Of a DNA stretch of 56,979 nucleotides, positions 17,055-25,295 are shown piece by piece. This DNA is from JANOXC01 sp031418215 (lineage in GTDB: Bacteria; Bacteroidota; Bacteroidia; AKYH767-A; OLB10). The translations under genes and the position numbers were made by a program. The notes below the pieces were generated by a model. That model saw only the letters and a list, made by a program, of their open reading frames with translations, did not search any database and was not told the origin of the DNA. The DNA lies in contig JANOXC010000174.1 in NCBI GenBank assembly GCA_031418215.1, positions 1-56,979 of the forward strand, given 5' to 3'. Within the stretch, counting starts at the first letter, position 1; each line of letters begins with the position of its first letter.

Positions 17055-18026
17055 TTACTCATCGGGCATAATAAACCAATCTCTTAACAATGGTAATTCC
17101 TTATTTTGAGGATTAAAACAAACAAATGCAAAACGGTAATTAATTGAATGAACCGGTAAATCACAAACTGCCTGTTCAATGATTGGTGTAAGCATCAATT
17201 TGATTTCCGAAATTTTTATTTCATTACTATTTTGATAAAGCCAATTTGAAACAGCTATTAATGTGAGTTTTATATCGGTTATATTCTCGGCAATTAATTC
17301 AACCACCTGACCAGTGTTCTTTTTAATAATAACAACACCTTTTAACTCCTGCGTTTGAACATCATTTACTTCAAGTACTAAATCATCACCTCTTCGCCAT
17401 TGCAGCCAATCAGCAGACCGGCAAATTGCATTATTTATATTATTGTTTACAATAAATCTCTCCCACAACTTCTCATATTTTTCTGAAATTTTTCCCACTC
17501 CTGCTTGCAACAACCCGGTTTCATTTGCTCTAACTGTTTTTATTTTACTTACATCAATGCCTATACAATCAAATAAGGCAACTTGAGTATCAGGTAAACC
17601 ATACCCGGGAAATACTTTTAATATTGGAACCCATCCAATTGACGGGCTAAAAAATATTACTTGAATATTATTTGCAATTGCATGAGCATTGCCTAGACGA
17701 ATCATACAATGTGATGGGTGATCATAACTTCTTAGATCAGATTCCCTGAAATTAGTATTTAAAATGGGAGCCATTACGCGATATCCAATAACTTCACTTC
17801 CATTGATAAGCACCTTAGTTGGTCGGAAAACCATCTGCCCTATTATATCACCATCCTGTGTTTGAGCAACAACAATTGTACAAGGCCCATTTGGTGTATT
17901 GATATGCCAATCATAAAATTGCTGTTCAGATATTCCACCCCAGCCTGAAAATTTTTCCCAAAGAGATAATAAACCAGGAATATCCTCTTCAACAAATAAC
18001 CTGTATGTCAATTGTGCTACTTGCAT
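17055..18026 (-). CDS. GNAT-like acyltransferase (paralogue 2) of the glycan operon
   Basis: 323 residues. N-terminal GNAT-like segment (YRLFVEEDIPGLLSLWEKFSGWGGISEQQFYDWHINTPNG...GDIIGQMVFRPTKVLINGSEVIGYRVMAPIL) shares layout with the neighbouring 331-residue protein. The second half contains LQWRRGDDLVLEVNDVQTQELKGVVIIKK, another acyltransferase-like strand pair. It begins five bases after the stop of the ABC transporter gene, so it is almost certainly co-transcribed. The double-GNAT layout is typical of enzymes that modify polysaccharide precursors, but I cannot tell the chemistry. Confidence 0.7.
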   Translation of the reverse strand: MQVAQLTYRLFVEEDIPGLLSLWEKFSGWGGISEQQFYDWHINTPNGPCTIVVAQTQDGDIIGQMVFRPTKVLINGSEVIGYRVMAPILNTNFRESDLRSYDHPSHCMIRLGNAHAIANNIQVIFFSPSIGWVPILKVFPGYGLPDTQVALFDCIGIDVSKIKTVRANETGLLQAGVGKISEKYEKLWERFIVNNNINNAICRSADWLQWRRGDDLVLEVNDVQTQELKGVVIIKKNTGQVVELIAENITDIKLTLIAVSNWLYQNSNEIKISEIKLMLTPIIEQAVCDLPVHSINYRFAFVCFNPQNKELPLLRDWFIMPDE

Positions 18027-18031
18027 TGCAA

Positions 18032-19825
18032 TCAGGTGATATGTTGATATTTATATAAATCAGAATACACCGTTCCTTGCTGAATAAGGTCATCATGCGT
18101 TCCTGTTTCAACTACCCGACCATTTTCAAGTGTCATAATCTGATCAGCATGTTTTATGGTTGATAAACGATGTGAAATCAGAAACACCGTTTTATGCTTT
18201 GCAACTTCCGCTAATTGTCGGAATATTTTTGCTTCTGTTAAACCATCCAGTGCAGAGGTGGGTTCGTCTAAAATAAGAATGGATGCTTTTTTTAAGAATG
18301 CCCTTGCAAGGGCTATCCGTTGTTTTTCTCCTCCGGAAAGCGACGTGCCCATTTCACTTACAGGAGTATCATACTGTAATGGCTGTTTCATTATAAAATC
18401 ATGAGCTTGAGCTGCTTTTGCGGCTTCTGTTATCTCAATGAACGATGCAGCAGGATTTCCAAATGCAATATTTTCTCCAATTGTCATTGGAAAAAGAAAA
18501 GGATCCTGCAGAACAAGTGAAATGTTTTCTCTTAAAGCATTCACCTCTAAATCCCGTAAATCATGACCGTCAATTAATACCCTTCCTTTCCATGGATCAT
18601 AAAAACGTGTAATCATTGAAATTAAAGAAGTTTTTCCGGCTCCTGTTGCACCAACAATTGCAATGATCTGACCCGCCTTAGCCTGAAAGCTGATGTCTTT
18701 TAATATTGCTCTTTTGTTATCTGTTCCGGATTCATATCCGAATTCTACATTTTCAAAAATCACTTCGCCCCTGGCATTATGCAGCGCAAACGCATTTGGC
18801 TTTTCCTTTACTACTTCTTCTGAATCAAGAATCTCGAATATTCTTTTTCCTCTTGAGCCAATTGCAATGGCTGTACCAACCGCTGTTGACAAGGAATTTA
18901 CCGGACCATACAGTGCTGTGATATAACCCAGGAATATATATAAGTCGCCGGCTGATAAATTACCTTTAATACCACGATAAGCACCAAATCCTATCAAAGA
19001 AGCAGAGGCAAGTCCGGTAATTAATGTAGTAAGCTGATTGTAACGTGATGAAACTTTTGTTGCTGTTTGAAAAGCCTTTCCAAATTCCCATGCCTGTTTT
19101 TCCAGCTTCTCATACATATACGACTCTCTTGCAAAGGCTTGAATGATTTTCATTGATGAAAGACTTTGCTGAAGGAAAGCTGAGAGGTCACCCTGCGTTT
19201 TATACTGTTGCATGGTGGTATCATTCATTGATTTGCTGAAATAGGCCAATGAAATTCCTAATAACGGAACAACAGTTATTGCAATCAATGCCATCATCAT
19301 ATCAATTTTTGCCATTATATAAAACATTGCCACCAGACAAATGAGCGATGTAACAGCAGGGATAATAATTTGTGCCACTAAAAAATAGATGACAAAGGCA
19401 TCGCCTGTTATGCGCTGTAAGAGATCTCCAATTTTGTTTTTAGTATAAAAAGTAAGTGATAGCCTCTGCAACTTACTGAACAAATCAACTGATAAATCAT
19501 AAACAAGACGTTGTGATAAACTAACGGTGAGATTGCTAACTACAAAAGTGATAATCGCTCCACACACTGTTATAATAACAATTACAAGTATACAAAGCAG
19601 AAGTATCTGGCTTTGATGACCGACACCTGCAATTCCTGTCCACGATTGTAAAAAATCAGGAAGCGGCTTACCGGTTAATACATTATCTATAACTATTTTA
19701 ACCGGTAGTGGTTTTGCAACTTCAAAGGCAACACCAATTAAGCCAATAAGTATAAGGATAATAAGTTTACCCGTATACTTTGAAACATAACGGAGCAATC
19801 GTTTTAAAACGAGAATATTATTCAT
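18032..19825 (-). CDS. ABC exporter, fused permease and ATPase (MsbA/HepA-like)
   Basis: Half-transporter of 597 residues that would act as a homodimer in the inner membrane. The membrane domain spans about residues 20-325, with six hydrophobic segments (e.g. LIILILIGLIGVAF, ILLLCILVIVIITV). The ATPase domain is complete: Walker A GATGAGKT 392-399, Q-loop Gln440, signature LSGGE 496-500, Walker B ILILDE 516-521 and switch His552. The gene lies between the GH/GT2 fusion and the GNAT genes, so a glycolipid or lipid-linked oligosaccharide is the likely cargo. Drug or peptide export cannot be excluded by sequence. Confidence 0.93.
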   Translation of the reverse strand: MNNILVLKRLLRYVSKYTGKLIILILIGLIGVAFEVAKPLPVKIVIDNVLTGKPLPDFLQSWTGIAGVGHQSQILLLCILVIVIITVCGAIITFVVSNLTVSLSQRLVYDLSVDLFSKLQRLSLTFYTKNKIGDLLQRITGDAFVIYFLVAQIIIPAVTSLICLVAMFYIMAKIDMMMALIAITVVPLLGISLAYFSKSMNDTTMQQYKTQGDLSAFLQQSLSSMKIIQAFARESYMYEKLEKQAWEFGKAFQTATKVSSRYNQLTTLITGLASASLIGFGAYRGIKGNLSAGDLYIFLGYITALYGPVNSLSTAVGTAIAIGSRGKRIFEILDSEEVVKEKPNAFALHNARGEVIFENVEFGYESGTDNKRAILKDISFQAKAGQIIAIVGATGAGKTSLISMITRFYDPWKGRVLIDGHDLRDLEVNALRENISLVLQDPFLFPMTIGENIAFGNPAASFIEITEAAKAAQAHDFIMKQPLQYDTPVSEMGTSLSGGEKQRIALARAFLKKASILILDEPTSALDGLTEAKIFRQLAEVAKHKTVFLISHRLSTIKHADQIMTLENGRVVETGTHDDLIQQGTVYSDLYKYQHIT

Positions 19826-19850
19826 TGATCACTCCTTTGATAAATGCAGA

Positions 19851-22568
19851 TTAACTTACTTTGACTTCTTCTTCATTTTCAATAATAGGATCAAAAATTC
19901 TTTTTAATCTATCATCATTTATCCTGGTATCATTATTTATCAGAATGGCATCAGACATTACAGTTGATATTGTCAATGCTTCAGTGGCATAAACTTTTTC
20001 GTTATCCTGATTACTTTCTTTGGTTGCTTCAACTTCAGGATTTGACATTGCTATTGGTTCTGATGTTGACAATGAATTAAATGCGGATATGAGTTCATGC
20101 ATTGCAATTGCTTTACCATCTAAAATTGTGATGCTAAACATCAATGCAATGATTGCAAAAACACTTCCGCCAATTGTATATCCAACAAGAAATGCAAGTA
20201 ACGATGCTGTACATAAAATAGACAATAAAACGATGCCCGATAGCGTATAACTGGCAATACACTTTACCCGTAACAATTGTTTGCCAGCACTATGAACTTC
20301 AATGGTTAACAATGAGCGACAACTGGAAAACAATCCACAGCTTGCAAGAAAATCCCAACGCTCAAAGTGACCACCCCTGCGAAATCGTACTTTGGATTTA
20401 ATTAAATTCAATTCGATTTCCTGCAGCCAGGTTTCCATTGATTTCCATTGCTCTGACCACAATGTTTCCAATTGTACATTTTTAAATAATGAAACCAGTT
20501 TATAGTTATTAATGTTTCTTTTTCGCCACGGACTTAACCCATGAATGATTCTTCCGTATAAGCGCGCCAATGGCTGAATAATATGCAGGAAAGTTGTTAA
20601 TGCCCAAAATTTCAAATACTGCTTTTGATTTTTAAATTTTTTTACTTTTAATGATTTCGCAGCACTATTTGAAGCCTGAATAAAGATGAGCGAAATAGAC
20701 AATAAAAAAACCGGAATCAATAAAAGCATGGGTGTCCAAAATGCTCCTAAACTAGATAACAGACCTGTGAATATTACAAATAAGTACCATTCTGGCATTA
20801 GTGGAATATGACTAATAAAACCTGGCGCCTGCTGGTATACTGACTGGAATGGGGCTGAACCCCAAACACCATGAAACACTTTATCTTTTTTAAATTTTAT
20901 TGGTAAAGTCAATCCATTACCATATATCCTTCCTGTCCAGGTAAGGTGACCAAAGCTGTTATATTTTTCGGGCCACTTGGCCTCTAATAAAGCTTCCGCC
21001 TTACCATACCCCTTTTGTTGTTTCCAGTAAGTTTTGATTGAGTTTCTTCGATGATGCCAAACCAGCGCTGCCGGATGAAAACCTATTGTACGCCCTGTAT
21101 GTTGAATTCTCCAGCAAATATCAACATCGTCGCCTGCTGCCCTGTATACCGGGTCAAATCCACCAATTTCCAATAACACATCGCGTTTGAATGACATGTT
21201 GCAACCAGGAATGTGCTCTGCAATTTCATCATTAATCAAAACATGCACAGGTCCTCCGGGAGCATTGGCAACGCAGGTTGCAATATTTCCATCATCATCA
21301 GGAGCAATATTAGGTCCTCCAATTGCTGAATGTGTAGAGGTATGATAGGCATATGCGAGATATCGCAACCATTGCGGATCAGGATATGCATCATCATCGA
21401 TGTATGCAACAATTTCTCCCACGGCGTTTCTCATAGCAATATTACGCGCAGTACTCAAACCATTATTTACAGTATTTATTAACCGGAATGGATATTCCGA
21501 AACGATTTCAGGCAGGTTATCCTTTGAGCCATCATTTACAACAATCACTTCATAATTTGGATAATCCAACTTCAACAAACTCTCCATTGTATCGCGAATG
21601 GTAGAACTACCGTTATGACTGCAAACCAAAACAGAAATGAGAGGAAGTTTTACATTATCAGAAAATGGAATTTCTGAATAGGCCTTTGTTACTGCATATA
21701 GTGCCGGTTTAAAGTTGCGATTGCGGTCAACTAATCCGAAATCCCAGTCTTCAATATCAAATCCCCCGCGCCACCATTCATCTGTCCAAGCAAAAACAAA
21801 GGCTCCGGCACAACCTTTCGCAAAAATGGTGTTTAACTGCCAGTCCAGCGTCTCTGCCTGTTTCGTCAATCCATTGCGCATACTGTCGAATCCGATCTCT
21901 GCTAATACTAAAGGACGATCGCCAATCAGGTTATGTAAACGCTGCAAATAAGCTTGCAATTTTTCTTTATTCTCAAGATAAACATTAAAACAATCAAAAT
22001 CTAAAAATGGCAGATTAAGATATTCTGTAGTTGGATAATTGACATACGTCACCAAAGCATCAGGATCTTCCACTTTTACTGCTTTATACAAACGATAAAT
22101 AAAATTTTCAATTCTTTTTTGTCCATACCATCTGACAATGGGCGCCGGTATTTCATTTCCTACAGCAAAGCAAAGAATTGCCGAATGGTTAGAGCAGGAA
22201 GATACTGCTTTTTTTATTCGCTGCAGAATTCCTGTCATTCCTTCCTTGCTGTCTAAAAAGGTAATATGTTGCTCCCATGGCAGACCGACCATGACTTTAA
22301 GATTATGTCGCAGGGCATTATCGAGCAGATATATTGGCGGAACAGTATAGGTCCTGACCGTATTAATACCTTGTTGCGACATTAGCAAGAAATCGTTTTC
22401 TACAACATCTGCTGTGGGAAATTGTGTACCATCGTCGTCGGGCTTAAAAGTGCCGTAGGTGACCCCCTTAATATAAAATTTATCACTGCCTTCGTAAATG
22501 AATTTCCCCTTTACATTGAACCGTTTCGACTCCAAAGGCAAATCACTTGAGGCAGAAAATTTTCTCAT
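19851..22568 (-). CDS. Glycosidase-like / GT2 glycosyltransferase fusion, membrane-anchored
   Basis: 905 residues, first gene of the operon. Residues ~20-300 form a clan GH-A-type barrel: FYIKGVTYG, an acid/base-like VGNEIP (Glu139) and a nucleophile-like VLAEIGFDS (Glu224). Residues ~308-560 are a GT2 domain: ISVLVCSHNG, VIVVNDGS, a DDD metal site at 391-393, PGCNMSFKRD and the catalytic-base region AGDDVDICWR (479-487). Hydrophobic segments follow at ~594-632 and ~770-800, then an acidic tail. No signal peptide is seen, so the barrel probably faces the cytoplasm unless topology is unusual. The combination suggests synthesis and trimming, or substrate recognition, by one chain. The barrel could be inactive as a hydrolase and serve for binding. 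Confidence 0.85.
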   Translation of the reverse strand: MRKFSASSDLPLESKRFNVKGKFIYEGSDKFYIKGVTYGTFKPDDDGTQFPTADVVENDFLLMSQQGINTVRTYTVPPIYLLDNALRHNLKVMVGLPWEQHITFLDSKEGMTGILQRIKKAVSSCSNHSAILCFAVGNEIPAPIVRWYGQKRIENFIYRLYKAVKVEDPDALVTYVNYPTTEYLNLPFLDFDCFNVYLENKEKLQAYLQRLHNLIGDRPLVLAEIGFDSMRNGLTKQAETLDWQLNTIFAKGCAGAFVFAWTDEWWRGGFDIEDWDFGLVDRNRNFKPALYAVTKAYSEIPFSDNVKLPLISVLVCSHNGSSTIRDTMESLLKLDYPNYEVIVVNDGSKDNLPEIVSEYPFRLINTVNNGLSTARNIAMRNAVGEIVAYIDDDAYPDPQWLRYLAYAYHTSTHSAIGGPNIAPDDDGNIATCVANAPGGPVHVLINDEIAEHIPGCNMSFKRDVLLEIGGFDPVYRAAGDDVDICWRIQHTGRTIGFHPAALVWHHRRNSIKTYWKQQKGYGKAEALLEAKWPEKYNSFGHLTWTGRIYGNGLTLPIKFKKDKVFHGVWGSAPFQSVYQQAPGFISHIPLMPEWYLFVIFTGLLSSLGAFWTPMLLLIPVFLLSISLIFIQASNSAAKSLKVKKFKNQKQYLKFWALTTFLHIIQPLARLYGRIIHGLSPWRKRNINNYKLVSLFKNVQLETLWSEQWKSMETWLQEIELNLIKSKVRFRRGGHFERWDFLASCGLFSSCRSLLTIEVHSAGKQLLRVKCIASYTLSGIVLLSILCTASLLAFLVGYTIGGSVFAIIALMFSITILDGKAIAMHELISAFNSLSTSEPIAMSNPEVEATKESNQDNEKVYATEALTISTVMSDAILINNDTRINDDRLKRIFDPIIENEEEVKVS

Positions 22569-22654
22569 AAAAATATATTATTAAAATTTGTTCTAAATAA
22601 TTTGGTTGTGAAAACACCGCTCATCATCAAAGTGAATTAGATAGGTGAAAACGT

Positions 22655-22662
22655 TACTTTTG
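22655..22662 (+). promoter_or_regulatory. Candidate -7 element upstream of the THUMP methyltransferase gene
   Basis: TACTTTTG matches TAnnTTTG. The -33 position carries only GTGA instead of TTTG, and the start codon is ~185 bases away, so support is modest. On the other strand, TCACTTTG at 22,628-22,635 is one base off consensus and could serve the glycan operon. Confidence 0.4.
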
Positions 22663-22846
22663 TGGTAATCAAGCAATTTTATAAAATTAAAATTTAAAAA
22701 GCAAATAAATTGGTGCTTTTTTGATGAATCTTCTGATTTACACGGGAAACACCATAAAAACTGATGTTTTAGATCTAGATTCTAGTCTAAAAAATGGCAA
22801 TTATCGAAACTCATATATTTACGGCATTCTCAACTAACTAATTTAG

Positions 22847-24037
22847 ATGATTTTCATAGCAAAAACATTCGCCGGTATTGAAGATGTATTATGTGAAGAA
22901 CTTACCAGCATAGGTGCAGCAGAGGTTCGAAAACTCGTACGTGCAGTTGAGTTTGAAGGCGACCAATCTGTTTTATATAAAGCAAATTTACTGTGCCGTA
23001 CGGCGCTCCGCATTTTGAAGCCACATACCACTTTTGAAGCAGCTGATGAAAATATGCTGTATCATGAAATGCAGAACATCAACTGGAGTGATTTTTTTGA
23101 TCTTGACCAGACCTTTGCCATCAATGCCACATTAAATCAATCCAACCTCACCCATTCGCATTACGTTGCACAAAAAGCAAAGGATGCTATCGTTGATCAG
23201 TTTCGTGATAAATTTAATGATAGACCTAACGTTGATATTGATAATCCTGATTTACGCATACATCTTCACATTTATCAAGATACTTGTACTTTATCTTTCG
23301 ACAGTTCCGGTGAATCGCTGCATAAACGCGGCTACCGTGATTATACCAACCAGGCGCCTATCAATGAAGCATTAGCGGCTGCTTTAATTATCTTAAGCGG
23401 CTGGGACAGAAAAACTCCATTTGCAGATTTCATGTGTGGCAGTGGAACGCTTTTAATTGAAGCGGCAATGATGGCAAAGAATATTGCGCCAAATAAATTC
23501 AAAAGAAAATTTGGTTTTGAAACATGGAAAGATTTTGATGAACAATTATGGAAGCAAATATACACTGATGCGATTTCAGCGGAACTACCAACACCGTCAT
23601 TTAAGATTCAAGGTTCCGACATCAGCGGTGCTGTTTTAGATAAGGCACGACAAAACATCGAGAATGCAGGATTGAGAGATTTCATTCAGTTACGCAAATG
23701 CACTTTTGAAAAATTTACTCCTAATGGAGAAGAAGGGGTGATGATTACCAATCCGCCCTACGGTTTAAGAATCGAACCGGCTGATATCATGGATATGTAT
23801 CAGCGAATGGGTGATGCCATGAAACAAAAATTTAAAGGATGGACATGTTGGGTATTTACAGGTAACCTGGAAGTAGCAAAATTTATTGGCCTACGCGCCA
23901 CACGAAAAATACACTTATATAATGGACCACTTGAATGCCGGTTTTTACGGTTTCAGGTGTATTCAGGGACGAAGAAAATTCATAAGCTTGCAAAATCTTC
24001 GGATGAAGAGGAGTCAGGAATTAGTGACAATGGTTAA
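22847..24037 (+). CDS. THUMP-domain 23S rRNA methyltransferase, RlmL-like
   Basis: 396 residues, in the class that methylates a guanine at N2 in 23S rRNA. The N-terminal ~50-160 region is a THUMP RNA-binding domain (NATLNQSNLTHSHYVAQKAKDAIVDQF...HIYQDTCTLSFDSSG). The catalytic domain has SAM motif DFMCGSGT at 194-201 and the amino-methylation motif TNPPYG at 301-306. It corresponds to the N-terminal half of E. coli RlmKL. The gene stands alone between the glycan operon and the RhuM gene, transcribed in the other direction from both. The exact target base is inferred from the family. Confidence 0.9.
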   Translation: MIFIAKTFAGIEDVLCEELTSIGAAEVRKLVRAVEFEGDQSVLYKANLLCRTALRILKPHTTFEAADENMLYHEMQNINWSDFFDLDQTFAINATLNQSNLTHSHYVAQKAKDAIVDQFRDKFNDRPNVDIDNPDLRIHLHIYQDTCTLSFDSSGESLHKRGYRDYTNQAPINEALAAALIILSGWDRKTPFADFMCGSGTLLIEAAMMAKNIAPNKFKRKFGFETWKDFDEQLWKQIYTDAISAELPTPSFKIQGSDISGAVLDKARQNIENAGLRDFIQLRKCTFEKFTPNGEEGVMITNPPYGLRIEPADIMDMYQRMGDAMKQKFKGWTCWVFTGNLEVAKFIGLRATRKIHLYNGPLECRFLRFQVYSGTKKIHKLAKSSDEEESGISDNG

Positions 24038-24095
24038 TGGTTGATTATTTATTGGTGATCAATATTCATTTCATTTAATCAATTATCATTAACAA

Positions 24096-25097
24096 TTAAC
24101 CCTTAACAATTTTCTTAATATCCTCCTCAATCTCTTTCAGACTCTGCTCTTTTTCAATCTCTCGTTGTGCAAATTTATATTTTTCAAATTCTTCTCCCGA
24201 TTTTTTTAAGGCTTTTTCGTGGCTTATTTTTCCTGCGTGGCTGAGCAGTTCTCTGCCATTTAATTGTAAAATACTATCCAATCGTTCTATCCAATTTGCC
24301 ATATACATTGGAGTTCTTTGCTGTGCCATTGTTTCGGCAAATGCTAAATATTGTTCTACCAATAAACCAAGCAGTTTGATTTTTTCTTCTTTTAGATAAT
24401 TTTTTGCGATACTGACATCTGTTACTTTAACAGATAAGGTATTTTTTCTATCTAGTGACTGCATACCCAATAATGGCAAACTTGCATCCACTCTACGATA
24501 CACCAATTCGGCTGCTGTTTGCTCCCTGATAGCCCAAAGCAATTTGTTCTGTACTACTTTAAAAAACTCAATGGTTTTATCGTCATGGGGTTCGTAATCT
24601 ATGCTGGTTGTGTAGATGTCTTTTATTTTCTGATAAAAAAACCTTTCCGAAATTCGAATTTCACGAATGCGTTCTTGCAATTCGTTGAAATAGTTCATTG
24701 AATTTCCCGTTTTAAAACGGTCGTCATTAAGGGCGAAGCCTTTTATAATATATTCTTTGAGCCTTTGGGTTGCCCAAATTCTAAACTGTTTGCCCTGCGG
24801 TGATTTAACTCTGTAACCCACCGAAATAATAACACCAAGGTTGTAGTGGTCAATATCCCGTTCTACTTCTCTTATGCCTTCATTTCGAACTTGTCGGAAT
24901 TTCCGACAGGTTGCATTTGGCTCCAGTTCTCCTTCTTCATACACATTCGCCACATGTTCTGCAATGGTACTTCTGCCTTTCCCAAAAAGTGTTGCCATTT
25001 GCTCAATGCTAAGCCAAACGGTTTCTTCCTCTAACCGCACAGCTATTTTAATGTTACCGTCTGGGTTTTGGTATATGATTATTTCGCTGTTATTCAT
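24096..25097 (-). CDS. RhuM-family virulence-associated protein
   Basis: 333 residues from the ATG at 25097 (MNNSEIIIYQNPDGNIKIAVRLEEETVWLSIEQMATLFGK), the usual family start; an ATG nine codons upstream is less likely. The N-terminal part resembles a helix-turn-helix DNA-binding segment (TIAEHVANVYEEGEL), followed by the conserved YNLGVIISVGYRVKSPQGKQFRIWATQRLKEYIIKGF block. The C-terminus is a charged coiled coil. Members are often found next to restriction-modification systems, as here. Its biochemical role is unknown; a toxin- or Fic-like role is speculative. Confidence 0.85.
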   Translation of the reverse strand: MNNSEIIIYQNPDGNIKIAVRLEEETVWLSIEQMATLFGKGRSTIAEHVANVYEEGELEPNATCRKFRQVRNEGIREVERDIDHYNLGVIISVGYRVKSPQGKQFRIWATQRLKEYIIKGFALNDDRFKTGNSMNYFNELQERIREIRISERFFYQKIKDIYTTSIDYEPHDDKTIEFFKVVQNKLLWAIREQTAAELVYRRVDASLPLLGMQSLDRKNTLSVKVTDVSIAKNYLKEEKIKLLGLLVEQYLAFAETMAQQRTPMYMANWIERLDSILQLNGRELLSHAGKISHEKALKKSGEEFEKYKFAQREIEKEQSLKEIEEDIKKIVKG

Positions 25098-25295
25098 TTT
25101 CCAATTTAATTTTTCTACTATCAATACTTCATCATGTGCTCGCTTGATAGTAATAACTAAGTGCTATGAGAATTTTTCAGATTGAAAGTAAAGCAATATT
25201 GCCTACAAGGACAAGAATAAATCAAAACAATTCCAAAAATTAAGTTGATGGCCTTAAATACAAAATATTTGTTGTAGATGAATTTTTCATTTTTT

